Below are positions 49,713 through 59,991 of a DNA stretch of 64,000 bases, one piece after another. The DNA comes from Arabidopsis thaliana (Eukaryota > Streptophyta > Magnoliopsida > Brassicales > Brassicaceae), in contig NC_003076.8 in assembly GCF_000001735.4 (NCBI RefSeq), forward strand, positions 18,789,835 to 18,853,834. The letters are read 5' to 3'. The notes under the pieces are model-generated. The model did no database searches. It saw nothing but the letters and a program-made list of their open reading frames with translations, and had not been told where the DNA came from. Both the position numbers and the translations under genes were made by a program. Position 1 is the stretch's first letter, and the number at the start of each line of letters is the position of its first letter.

Positions 49713-50470
49713 GAAGGAAGCTTACTTGAAGAAGAAGATATTTTTTATCTGTGCCAAACTTGTTTACAGCTTTTGGATCGGGCATGCTGATTGTTGTACA
49801 TCTTCTCCTGCGTGGGATTTGAGGGTAGTGAGCTAGAGAAGATGATGCTCTAGAGCTCTACTTGTATGAAGATTATATTGTACATTGAGATGAGAGAAGA
49901 GAGAAGAGATCACATCTTCAAACTTATCAGAATCTGATCACAGTGAAGAAAGAGTGTGAAGACAATGATGTGGAGAAAAGGGAAGCAGTGAGAGAATGTA
50001 GATTATCTAATGACATGTGGCTTGTTAGAGAAAACTTTTATCTAATGACATGCATCTTCAAACAAAGTTTTCTCTTTTTGTTTTTTGTTTTCTACAACTT
50101 CATCTGCAGATGCTTTGTTGAAGTAATTCTTGTACCATATATATAACGATTGGGAATTTTCTTGCTGACTCTGCTGTAACTTAAACGCAAATGAGGAACA
50201 TGAAATGTTGATAAGATTTTCTGTTGTATTCAAGTTTGTTACATAGAGAGCCTCTTATTTAAAAAGAGGATCCTGGTTTGCCTACATTGTCCCAGTCCTT
50301 ACTAAACCTGTATACTCAATTTAAACCGGTCCAGAAGATTCAAAATCGCGAAGCCAATTTTGTCGGAAAGTTCAAAACTTTTTTGACTCTGGAACTTTGC
50401 CGTTCTATACACGAAGCTACATTGAGTGTGGCTTTGTGATTGTTTTACGCTGATGTGACCGTTGTAGGAA
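49713..50470. other. Intergenic region between the first TNL and the PPR gene
   Basis: Holds the TNL 3' UTR (a purine-rich GAAGAAGAAG stretch at 49720-49740 and GAGAGAAGAG at 49892-49910) and the short PPR promoter. No separate gene is supported. Confidence 0.6.
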
Positions 50471-52564
50471 ATGTGGAGTCGTGCCATTTTTCAACGATTC
50501 AGGTTTCGAGCTTTCTCTATATCTCACGTTATCCATGGGAAATGTTACAGAAGTTTCTCAGTTACTGTGGAGTTTCAGAATCGCGAGGTTTTGATATGTA
50601 ATCACTTGTTGAGTCGACGAATCGATGAGGCTCGAGAGGTTTTCAATCAGGTTCCATCTCCTCATGTGAGTCTTTACACAAAGATGATTACGGGATACAC
50701 GAGGAGTAATAGATTGGTTGATGCGTTGAATCTGTTCGACGAAATGCCTGTGAGAGATGTTGTATCATGGAATTCGATGATCAGTGGTTGTGTGGAGTGT
50801 GGTGATATGAATACTGCAGTGAAGCTGTTCGATGAAATGCCTGAGAGAAGCGTGGTTTCATGGACAGCGATGGTAAATGGGTGTTTTAGGTCTGGTAAGG
50901 TTGATCAAGCGGAGAGATTGTTTTATCAAATGCCTGTGAAAGATACTGCAGCGTGGAATTCGATGGTTCATGGGTATTTACAGTTTGGTAAAGTAGACGA
51001 TGCCTTGAAGTTGTTTAAGCAAATGCCTGGGAAGAATGTGATTTCGTGGACGACAATGATCTGTGGGTTAGACCAGAATGAGAGGAGTGGAGAGGCTCTC
51101 GATTTGTTCAAGAACATGTTGCGTTGTTGCATAAAATCGACTTCAAGACCATTCACTTGCGTAATCACCGCTTGCGCGAATGCTCCAGCGTTTCATATGG
51201 GGATACAAGTTCATGGCTTGATCATCAAGTTGGGGTTTTTATATGAAGAATATGTATCTGCTTCGCTCATAACTTTTTATGCAAACTGCAAAAGAATAGG
51301 GGATTCTCGGAAGGTGTTTGACGAGAAGGTTCATGAACAAGTTGCTGTGTGGACTGCTCTATTGTCAGGTTATAGTCTGAACAAAAAGCACGAAGATGCG
51401 TTGAGTATATTCTCCGGGATGTTAAGAAACAGTATCTTACCAAATCAATCAACATTTGCTAGCGGATTAAACTCTTGCTCTGCTTTGGGAACATTGGATT
51501 GGGGTAAGGAGATGCATGGAGTTGCTGTGAAGCTTGGTTTAGAAACTGATGCCTTTGTGGGTAATTCTCTTGTTGTGATGTACAGCGATTCTGGAAACGT
51601 TAATGATGCCGTTTCAGTGTTCATAAAAATCTTCAAGAAGAGCATTGTGTCATGGAATTCCATTATTGTTGGCTGCGCGCAGCATGGGCGTGGAAAGTGG
51701 GCGTTTGTCATATTTGGTCAAATGATACGCCTAAACAAAGAGCCAGATGAGATCACTTTCACTGGCTTACTCTCTGCTTGTAGCCATTGCGGGTTCCTAG
51801 AGAAAGGAAGAAAGCTGTTCTATTACATGTCAAGTGGAATAAATCATATCGATAGAAAGATTCAACACTACACTTGTATGGTTGATATCTTGGGAAGATG
51901 CGGAAAATTGAAAGAAGCAGAAGAACTTATCGAGAGAATGGTTGTGAAACCTAATGAAATGGTTTGGTTGGCTTTACTTAGTGCTTGTAGGATGCATTCT
52001 GATGTAGACAGAGGCGAGAAAGCTGCTGCAGCCATTTTTAATCTGGACTCAAAATCAAGCGCTGCTTATGTCTTATTGTCAAATATATATGCTTCTGCTG
52101 GTAGATGGTCGAATGTATCAAAATTGAGAGTTAAGATGAAGAAGAATGGGATTATGAAGAAACCCGGGAGCAGTTGGGTTGTTATTAGAGGGAAAAAGCA
52201 CGAATTTTTCTCCGGTGATCAACCACATTGCTCGAGGATATATGAGAAGTTGGAGTTTCTGAGAGAGAAGTTGAAGGAACTGGGCTATGCTCCTGATTAT
52301 AGATCCGCTTTACATGACGTTGAAGATGAACAGAAAGAAGAGATGTTGTGGTACCACAGTGAGAGGCTTGCTATTGCTTTTGGGTTGATTAATACAGTTG
52401 AAGGAAGTGCAGTCACAGTGATGAAGAATCTACGGGTTTGTGAAGATTGTCACACAGTGATTAAGTTAATCTCCGGAGTTGTGGGACGTGAGATTGTTTT
52501 AAGGGATCCGATTCGGTTTCATCATTTCAAGAATGGGACGTGTTCTTGTGGGGATTATTGGTAG
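50471..52564 (+). CDS. Mitochondrial pentatricopeptide repeat protein, PLS-E-DYW class (AT5G46460)
   Basis: RNA-binding organelle protein; DYW-class members direct C-to-U editing. It is a single exon of 697 codons, typical of plant PPR genes. The N-terminus (MWSRAIFQRFRFRAFSI) is basic and Arg/Phe-rich, consistent with mitochondrial import. PPR motifs run from about residue 60 (VSLYTKMITGYTRSNRLVDA, VVSWNSMISGCVECGDMNTA, VVSWTAMVNGCFRSGKVDQA and more). The E/E+ region follows (WLALLSACRMHSDVDRGEKA, YVLLSNIYASAGRWSNV). The DYW deaminase has HSERLAIAFG (zinc His and catalytic Glu) and CEDCHTVIK, ending CSCGDYW. The RNA target is not predictable here. The gene is one half of the duplicated PPR-TNL unit. 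Confidence 0.95.
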   Translation: MWSRAIFQRFRFRAFSISHVIHGKCYRSFSVTVEFQNREVLICNHLLSRRIDEAREVFNQVPSPHVSLYTKMITGYTRSNRLVDALNLFDEMPVRDVVSWNSMISGCVECGDMNTAVKLFDEMPERSVVSWTAMVNGCFRSGKVDQAERLFYQMPVKDTAAWNSMVHGYLQFGKVDDALKLFKQMPGKNVISWTTMICGLDQNERSGEALDLFKNMLRCCIKSTSRPFTCVITACANAPAFHMGIQVHGLIIKLGFLYEEYVSASLITFYANCKRIGDSRKVFDEKVHEQVAVWTALLSGYSLNKKHEDALSIFSGMLRNSILPNQSTFASGLNSCSALGTLDWGKEMHGVAVKLGLETDAFVGNSLVVMYSDSGNVNDAVSVFIKIFKKSIVSWNSIIVGCAQHGRGKWAFVIFGQMIRLNKEPDEITFTGLLSACSHCGFLEKGRKLFYYMSSGINHIDRKIQHYTCMVDILGRCGKLKEAEELIERMVVKPNEMVWLALLSACRMHSDVDRGEKAAAAIFNLDSKSSAAYVLLSNIYASAGRWSNVSKLRVKMKKNGIMKKPGSSWVVIRGKKHEFFSGDQPHCSRIYEKLEFLREKLKELGYAPDYRSALHDVEDEQKEEMLWYHSERLAIAFGLINTVEGSAVTVMKNLRVCEDCHTVIKLISGVVGREIVLRDPIRFHHFKNGTCSCGDYW

Positions 52565-52866
52565 AACAGTGATTTGGAAAATTTCAAGCTTTCACTTGTG
52601 ATGTGGAAAGTGACTTGGGAATTTACATTAATACCTGATCTTACCAAAAAAAAAAAAAAATCAGATATTATTATGTTAGAATATATACAGGGTTTTGGCT
52701 TGTGTGGTGGTGATTAAGTCAAGACTCAAGAACCAGTCCAAAAGAGGAAATTTCCAAGAAACAATGATGCAATTGCTAGGGACCAGCTACTGCAATTTAT
52801 AGGGTTTCTTAACAACCACGCGAGCCCTCACTTCGACTCTAAATTTTTCCAGAATCTCCTCTCTTT
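52565..52866 (+). promoter_or_regulatory. PPR 3' flank and RPS6 promoter
   Basis: A 300-bp gap. It contains an A-tract at about 52646-52661 and the shared CTTGTGTGGTGGTGATTAAG motif at 52699-52718, about 150 bp before the RPS6 ATG. A TATA-like ATTTATAGGG lies near 52795-52804. No gene. Confidence 0.6.
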
Positions 52867-55800
52867 ATGGCTTCTTCTTCCTCCTCCTCTTCTCGCAATT
52901 GGTCATATCACGTTTTCCCGAGTTTCAGCGGAGAAGATGTCCGCAACACATTCCTTAGCCACTTTCTAAAAGAACTGGATAGGAAACTGATCATTTCTTT
53001 CAAAGACAATGAGATCGAGAGAAGCCAGTCACTTGATCCCGAACTTAAACATGGGATTAGAAATTCCAGAATTGCGGTGGTTGTGTTCTCCAAAACCTAT
53101 GCCTCTTCAAGCTGGTGCCTTAACGAGCTACTGGAGATTGTGAAATGCAAGAAAGAGTTTGGCCAACTTGTGATACCCATTTTCTACAATTTGGATCCAT
53201 CCCATGTGAGGAAACAGACCGGAGACTTTGGGAAGATCTTTGAAAAGACATGCCGAAATAAAACAGTGGATGAGAAAATCCGATGGAAGGAAGCTTTGAC
53301 CGATGTAGCTAATATCCTTGGATATCATATTGTTACCTGGTACGACTTTATGAATCATATTATGGTTATTTAACGAACATTATTACTTGTTGTTTAGCAA
53401 ACATGGTTGTGAAATGGTCTGTTTCCTTATTAGGGATAACGAAGCAAGCATGATCGAAGAAATCGCCAATGATATTTTGGGTAAAATGAATATATCTCCA
53501 TCAAATGATTTTGAGGACTTGGTCGGTATTGAAGATCATATCACAAAGATGAGTTCATTGCTGCACTTGGAATCTGAGGAAGTGAGGATGGTCGGGATAT
53601 GGGGTCCCTCGGGAATTGGCAAAACGACCATTGCAAGAGCTCTATTTAGTCGACTCTCTTGTCAGTTTCAAAGTAGTGTTTTCATTGACAAGGTTTTCAT
53701 ATCTAAGAGTATGGAAGTTTACAGTGGAGCTAATCTTGTTGACTATAACATGAAGTTGCACTTGCAAAGAGCCTTTCTAGCTGAAATTTTTGACAAAAAG
53801 GACATAAAGATACATGTAGGTGCAATGGAAAAGATGGTAAAGCACCGGAAAGCTCTCATCGTTATTGATGATTTAGATGATCAAGATGTGCTAGATGCTT
53901 TAGCGGATCAAACTCAATGGTTTGGAAGTGGGAGTAGAATCATTGTGGTTACAGAAAATAAGCATTTTTTAAGGGCCAATCGGATTGATCACATTTACAA
54001 GGTCTGTCTCCCATCTAATGCGCTGGCTCTTGAGATGTTTTGTCGTTCTGCTTTTAAGAAGAATTCTCCTCCTGATGACTTTTTGGAGCTTTCTTCTGAA
54101 GTTGCATTGCGTGCTGGTAATCTTCCTTTGGGCCTGAACGTATTGGGTTCAAATTTACGGGGCATAAACAAAGGTTACTGGATAGATATGCTACCGAGGC
54201 TTCAAGGTTTGGATGGAAAAATAGGGAAAACACTAAGAGTCAGCTATGATGGGTTGAATAACAGAAAAGATGAAGCAATATTTCGTCACATTGCATGTAT
54301 TTTCAATGGTGAGAAAGTCAGTGACATCAAACTATTACTAGCAAATAGTAACTTGGATGTTAATATCGGGCTAAAAAACCTTGTTGATAGATCCCTTATC
54401 TGTGAAAGATTCAATACTCTGGAGATGCACTCTTTGCTACAAGAATTGGGTAAGGAGATTGTCCGTACTCAGTCCAATCAGCCTGGAGAACGGGAGTTCC
54501 TTGTGGATTTGAAGGATATTTGCGATGTACTTGAACATAACACTGTAAGTTTTTTCCTGCTTTTTTTTCATAACCTCACTCTATGATTAAATGCATGTCA
54601 TTTCATATGTGCAGAATTGTAACGAATTGGTTTTGTATCTTTCAATTCTTATAATTTTTAGGGTACTAAGAAGGTTTTAGGTATAACATTGGATATAGAT
54701 GAGACTGACGAACTGCATATACATGAGAGCTCCTTCAAAGGAATGCACAATCTCCTTTTTCTAAAAATTTATACTAAGAAATTGGACCAGAAAAAAAAAG
54801 TTAGATGGCACTTACCGGAACGCTTCGACTATTTGCCCTCTAGACTTAGATTATTGAGGTTTGACAGATACCCATCGAAATGTCTTCCTTCTAACTTTCA
54901 TCCTGAAAACCTGGTTAAGCTTCAAATGCAGCAGAGCAAACTTGAGAAGCTGTGGGACGGAGTTCATGTAAGTTTTTAGTACTCTACCAGGATTAATATC
55001 GACATTGGAATACTTGTTTTACTTTATAGATGACCATCCTTTCAAGTATTGTGTAACTTAGTTGCATATAATTCAGTCACTTGCAGGGCTCAGGAATATG
55101 GATTTACGGGGATCTAGAAACCTGAAAGAAATCCCAGATCTTTCAATGGCCACTAATCTAGAAACACTTAAACTCAGCAGTTGCTCGAGTTTGGTGGAAC
55201 TTCCTTCGTCTATTCAGTACCTGAATAAGCTGAATGATTTGGACATGTCATACTGCGATCATTTGGAGACTATTCCCTCTGGAGTTAACCTCAAATCTCT
55301 CGATCGTCTCAATCTCAGTGGATGCTCACGGTTGAAAAGTTTTCTTGACATACCAACCAACATCTCATGGCTTGATATAGGCCAAACAGCGGACATTCCC
55401 TCTAATTTGCGTCTACAGAATCTCGATGAGCTTATATTGTGCGAAAGAGTGCAGGTATTTACGTTTGCTAACATTTTCTCGAACCTACATTTAACTAACA
55501 CTTATATAACCAACTAGGTCGAATTACTTGAAATATCCCTTATAAGTATTTACTAGTTATCTGTTTTCTGGTCGAAATATTAGTACAGGTCGTATGTAAA
55601 TTGATCATGGGATTTTATTTTTAATTAGAGAGTCAAACTTGGAAGACAGTTTGCAGATGAGAAGTTACACGAAATAGTTATTTCTGATATTTGCAAATGA
55701 GTTTTAACATCTTTTAATTGTTTCTCTTTTGCTTTCATTTTTTGTTTAGCTGCGTACACCTCTCATGACCATGCTTTCTCCCACTTTGACGAGGTTGACT

Positions 55801-56975
55801 TTTTCGAACAACCCAAGTTTTGTGGAAGTCCCTTCTTCAATTCAGAATCTCTATCAACTTGAGCATTTGGAAATTATGAACTGCAGAAATCTGGTGACTC
55901 TTCCCACTGGAATAAACCTCGACTCTCTCATTTCACTTGATCTCTCTCATTGTTCTCAGTTGAAGACTTTTCCTGATATCTCAACCAACATCTCAGATCT
56001 CAATCTAAGCTACACAGCGATTGAAGAGGTTCCTTTGTCGATCGAGAAATTATCTCTCCTCTGTTACCTAGATATGAATGGATGCAGCAATTTACTATGT
56101 GTATCCCCAAACATTTCTAAACTGAAACATCTCGAGAGAGCTGACTTTTCAGACTGTGTGGAATTGACTGAAGCTAGCTGGAATGGTAGTTCAAGTGAGA
56201 TGGTCAAACTTCTTCCAGCTGATAATTTCTCAACGGTCAAGCTCAACTTCATCAACTGCTTCAAGTTAGATCTAACAGCTCTTATTCAAAACCAAACATT
56301 TTTCATGCAACTGATACTAACAGGTGAAGAAGTGCCTTCATATTTCACTCACCGTACCAGTGGGGACTCTATCTCCCTACCTCACATCTCTGTATGCCAA
56401 TCATTCTTCAGTTTTAGGGGTTGCACCGTGATTGATGTCGATTCTTTTTCCACAATCTCTGTTTCATTTGACATTGAAGTATGTTGTCGGTTCATAGACA
56501 GATTCGGGAACCACTTTGATTCTACTGATTTTCCAGGATACTTCATAACAACAAAGTTGGGTGGTCATCTGGTTGTCTTTGACTGTTATTTTCCCTTTAA
56601 CGAAGAATTTACTACTTTTCTGGATGGTCAATTCAACTACGATCACGTGGATATACAGTTTCGTCTCACGAATGACAACTCTCAGCTCAAACTAAAAGGA
56701 TGCGGTATTCTACTTTCCGAAGATGTCCCATCCCTGGATAACCGACCTTGTAGTCCAAATATTCTTCCAGGGGTTTGTGAAGATAGCGCTTTAGAGAGAA
56801 GGAGTTTCCGGACTAAAATGCGGATGGTAAGCATTTGGAATAGATTGTACGTAGATAACTATTAATATCCCATTAGATATTGTCAGGACAAACAGAAAAC
56901 TATTATACCATATAGTTGACTGGATGTTTTCTGCAGATGAGGATGAGACTACTGAAGAAACTACTGAATCGCTAG
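52867..56975 (+). CDS. RPS6: RPS6, TIR-NBS-LRR receptor for Pseudomonas effector HopA1
   Basis: Intracellular immune receptor; established function is resistance to Pseudomonas syringae carrying HopA1, acting through EDS1. Exons 52867-53339 (TIR), 53434-54544 (NB-ARC), 54662-54967, 55077-55454, 55750-56826 and a tiny 56937-56975 give 1127 aa. TIR: HVFPSFSGEDVR, with Ser where most TIRs have Arg, and SSWCLNELLEI. NB-ARC: P-loop GIWGPSGIGKTTIA, kinase-2 LIVIDDLDD, GSGSRIIVVT, GNLPLGLNVLG, and MHSLLQELGKEIV in the MHD position. LRRs begin with KGMHNLLFLKI. The C-JID-type domain has VPSYFTHRTSG. The last exon adds only 12 residues (MRMRLLKKLLNR). A second open frame runs through and past it (see findings). 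Confidence 0.96.
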
Positions 56976-57851
56976 ACAGCCAATCCACAAGATACATAAA
57001 AGGATGTCTCCTGAGCACATGTGGGACTTCCCTTACAGTATTCCTTCTTCGTGAAACTTCCCCCTTATATAAGGTAACCCAAGAATCTCATAGACCATCT
57101 TATGTTAGTTACATATAAATCGTGTCACAGGGCATCATACTGAAGGACCTATTATATAATGTTTTGCTACTGACAAAGGAATTGGTCCAATTGGTAATTC
57201 TACCTCCTTGGTCCAGTTTCAACCAATTTTTTTTTTTCTAGTACAAATTAAATTGTGAAACAGAAACTATGAATAAATTCTTTAGCTCTACTATGTGTCT
57301 AGACTGTAGTTATAAACATAATTCTATTATTTTTCTTGGCATCTTCTCATAGTCTTATTTTGCTATGCTACAACTGTTATAGATTACTGAAGTTGCAAGC
57401 ACCGTTGTAAGATCTGATGAAGAAGCTAGGAATGGAGACATTCGTGAGAGCAGAGAATATGGAAAAGCTTTATTTTTGTCAGCAAAAGATTTTGTGAGTG
57501 GGAATGATACTGAAGAGTGAGGAGAGAGTGGTGTAAAGACGGAGGGAAGAAGGAAGCGAAAGCAGGTAATCTTGAACTTCACATTCTCTGGTGTTATGTG
57601 TTTATTTTCCAAGAGTAATTCGGAAAGCATTCTATAGAATTAGATCACATTGGATTTGTTTCTCTCTGAACCCTGATATAACTGATTTTAGTGAAATCAG
57701 TAGGATCGTTAAACACAATTGAATTAAAATCAGTAGGCTTCTTTTGTAGTATAGAGATTGCATAGTTTCAGCCTACAGGCTTTATCTCAGTCTATTACAA
57801 TGTTCACCAGTTATTGATACTTGTTTAATACATTACAGTGTTCCAAGATGG
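56976..57851 (+). other. RPS6 3' region with an out-of-frame open reading frame
   Basis: No independent gene is recognised. Downstream of the RPS6 stop, a different frame of the same exon stays open (DEDETTEETTESLD ... TSPLYK, 56937-57074). It can be joined by a GT-AG intron to a further open exon (ITEVASTVVRSDEEAR ... GNDTEE, from about 57383 to TGA near 57519). This may be 3' UTR of RPS6 or a lost C-terminal tail. Confidence 0.45.
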
Positions 57852-58278
57852 ATGTCTCTGTTTCTGACAAAAGCTTTGCATATTCTGAGCCAAAGACTAA
57901 GCAGTTCAAGTCTATCTCGAGTCATCTCAAACCAAGATAGGTATGATTTTATAGCCCCCCCAATGTTTTTATTTTTTGTTGATTCAACATGTCTGAAAAA
58001 TATCATCAAAATCAGATTATCTTTGTCGTTGTTGGTAGTATTTGCTCATTTTAACACAAAAAAGTCCTTGTTTAGTAATGTTTTCAAAATGTACATCAAT
58101 TTTTTTGTTTATCATCACTCTCTTTTAATCCTGTGTGTCTTCTTCTCATTATGTTGGACTATTTGATCATTTTTTGTGCAGATCAGTTTCCTTTGGACTC
58201 TTCCTCGGTGGACGCCGTTTTAGCCATTTCCAAAACATCTGGTTTCCCAGTGATAAAATATGTGGTCAAGTATCTTGA
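57852..58278 (+). CDS. Candidate small spliced gene, 61 aa, unknown function
   Basis: I do not recognise this protein. Two exons, 57852-57940 and 58182-58278, join with a good donor (AG|GTATGA) and acceptor (TTTTTGTGCAG) in matching phase. They give 61 codons from an ATG to TGA. The N-terminus MSLFLTKALHILSQRLSSSS continues with Ser and Arg and no acidic residue for nearly 30 positions, the profile of a mitochondrial or plastid presequence. The second half, GLFLGGRRFSHFQNIWFP, is compact and aromatic. It may be the 5' remnant of a longer broken gene, since splice-like signals but no long frame follow. Chance open reading is a real possibility. Confidence 0.3.
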
Positions 58279-59231
58279 ATGGCACTGATTTTGTGTGCAA
58301 ACATTTGGAGGGTGAAATGCAACGGGTTTGTCTCGTGCATCTGGTCTATGTAATGGGTTTATTTGACCTCTTATAATGGCATCTTCCTTGCAGACCATTC
58401 AAAGGAGAGTGGCGTTGGCTGGTTTTCTGGAGCCACAGTGTCTCTATTTGAAATCTATTAAGTTGTCTACATTCAGTTTATCCTTTGGGGTTAGCATTTT
58501 TACACTTCTTGTCTGTCTTCTCTTTCTTTTAGTATGAGGAAACGTTTCTTCTTCCCCCAACATATGTATAAAAACATGTTCTTTGAGTTCAGGCCATTCT
58601 AGGCCTTTAACATGAAGGATAAAAGATCTTCATTCTACTTATCTGTCAAACTTGGATATCAGGGGACAAGGTAACTGGTCCTTTATATATATCACCATTG
58701 TAAAGTCTTGTAAATCCTTCATTCATGTAACTTTTTCTTCCTCTTTAGGTATCTCTATCTCAAAACTTCCTTGAAGCTGACATATAACCATGCGAAAGGT
58801 GCATCTTCATAACTCACAAATCTGCTGTGTTGCTCTGTAGCCAAAGTGATATCACTTTGAATCCGATAGCGAAACTGGAGCTAGAGTTAGTATTTTGGAC
58901 ATCTACTTCAATCTAGAGCATCTCGAGAAATTATGAATACACTACACAACCACAAAGTTGGTCTAATTGGTAACTTCATTTTGGAGACCAAGCGTTGCGT
59001 TAAAGAAATTAACTGTAAAACCTATTCCGAAGCACATTCCCCCTTCTTTTTTTTATACTGCTTATAAAGTTTCTCTTCACAACTTGTTCCAACTAGGTAA
59101 CATAATGACCACTTATAACTAGGTCAAACTATTGTCTAGGTCCACCATTGTTTAGACTTTAGACGCAGCTAGGAATTTATATCGAAAACAAAAAGTCAGA
59201 TACTAATGTAATAGATAAGATATGGTTCTGA
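58279..59231. other. Gene-poor region before the TIR-only gene
   Basis: AT-rich. Scattered splice-like signals and short open pieces (such as around 58400-58550 and 58750-58800) suggest a decayed multi-exon gene, but no family is recognisable. A short segment near 58957 (TTGGTCTAATTGGTAA) resembles one at 57183 (TTGGTCCAATTGGTAA). Confidence 0.4.
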
Positions 59232-59335
59232 TTTGTGTGGCCGTGATTACCTGCTACTGTGTTCATAAATGATCTTCTCTGATTTTCTTCTAACAATCTC
59301 AATTGCCAAATACTTTTTGTTCTTCTTCTTCAACA
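59232..59335 (+). promoter_or_regulatory. Shared TIR-gene upstream motif ahead of the TIR-only gene
   Basis: TTTGTGTGGCCGTGATTA at 59232-59249 is nearly identical to 60853-60870 before the last TNL. Here it lies about 90 bp before the ATG, closer than in the other members. Confidence 0.55.
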
Positions 59336-59991
59336 ATGATATATGATGTTTTTCTTAACTTCAGTGGGGAAGACGTCCGTGGAACTTTCCTCAACCACTT
59401 TTTCAAAGAGCTAGAACGGAAATCGATCATTGCTTTCAAAGACAACGAGAGCGAAAGAAGCCAGAATCTAAGTCCCGAGCTTACACATGCAATTAGGGAG
59501 TCCAGAATCACGGTGGTCGTGTTCTCCAAAAATTACTCCTCTTCAACCTGGTGTCTCAATGAATTGCTGCAGGTCTATGAATGCTACCAAAGCATGGATC
59601 TCCCGGTCATACCAATTTTCTACGGTTTGGATCCTTCTCATGTGAGGAAACAAACCGGAGAATTTGGAAAGAATTTTGAGAAGACTTGCAGAAACGAAAC
59701 AGAGGCATGTGTATATCAGTGGAGAAGAGCTCTGTGCGATGTATCTAATTTCCTCGGATATCATTCTCCGAACTGGTACAATTCTTGATATTTGACTACT
59801 TTATAGTTGACGTTTCTTGCTTCTCAAGTATTGATTTTTCTCATATTGTTAGGGCTAATGAAGCAACAATGATTGAACAAGTCGCCAATGATGTTTTATT
59901 TAAACTGAATTTAACTCCATCAAGCGATTTTTCTGAATTTGTTGGCATCGAAGATCATATTGCCGCGATGAATTCTGTGGATAAACGATGA
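59336..59991 (+). CDS. Truncated TIR-only protein (AT5G46490 position), TNL remnant
   Basis: Exons 59336-59775 and 59853-59991 join in the same phase and position as TIR|NB exons of the neighbouring TNLs. They give 192 aa. The TIR domain is complete: YDVFLNFSGEDVRGTF, the AFKDNESERSQNLSPEL segment and STWCLNELLQVYE with the catalytic Glu. The second exon starts like the others (NEATMIEQVANDVLFKLNL ... FVGIEDHIAAM) but stops after VDKR, before the P-loop. No NB-ARC or LRR follows, so this is a TX-type protein or a truncated receptor. The start is the first ATG; the MASSSS leader of its relatives is missing. TIR-only proteins can be NADases active in immunity, but expression is unproven here. 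Confidence 0.75.

Noticed and set aside
57183-58972. Two TTGGT(C/T)(C/T)AATTGGTAA segments considered as Pol III A-boxes of a SINE
   Set aside because: No matching B-box, poly-A tail or target-site duplication found.
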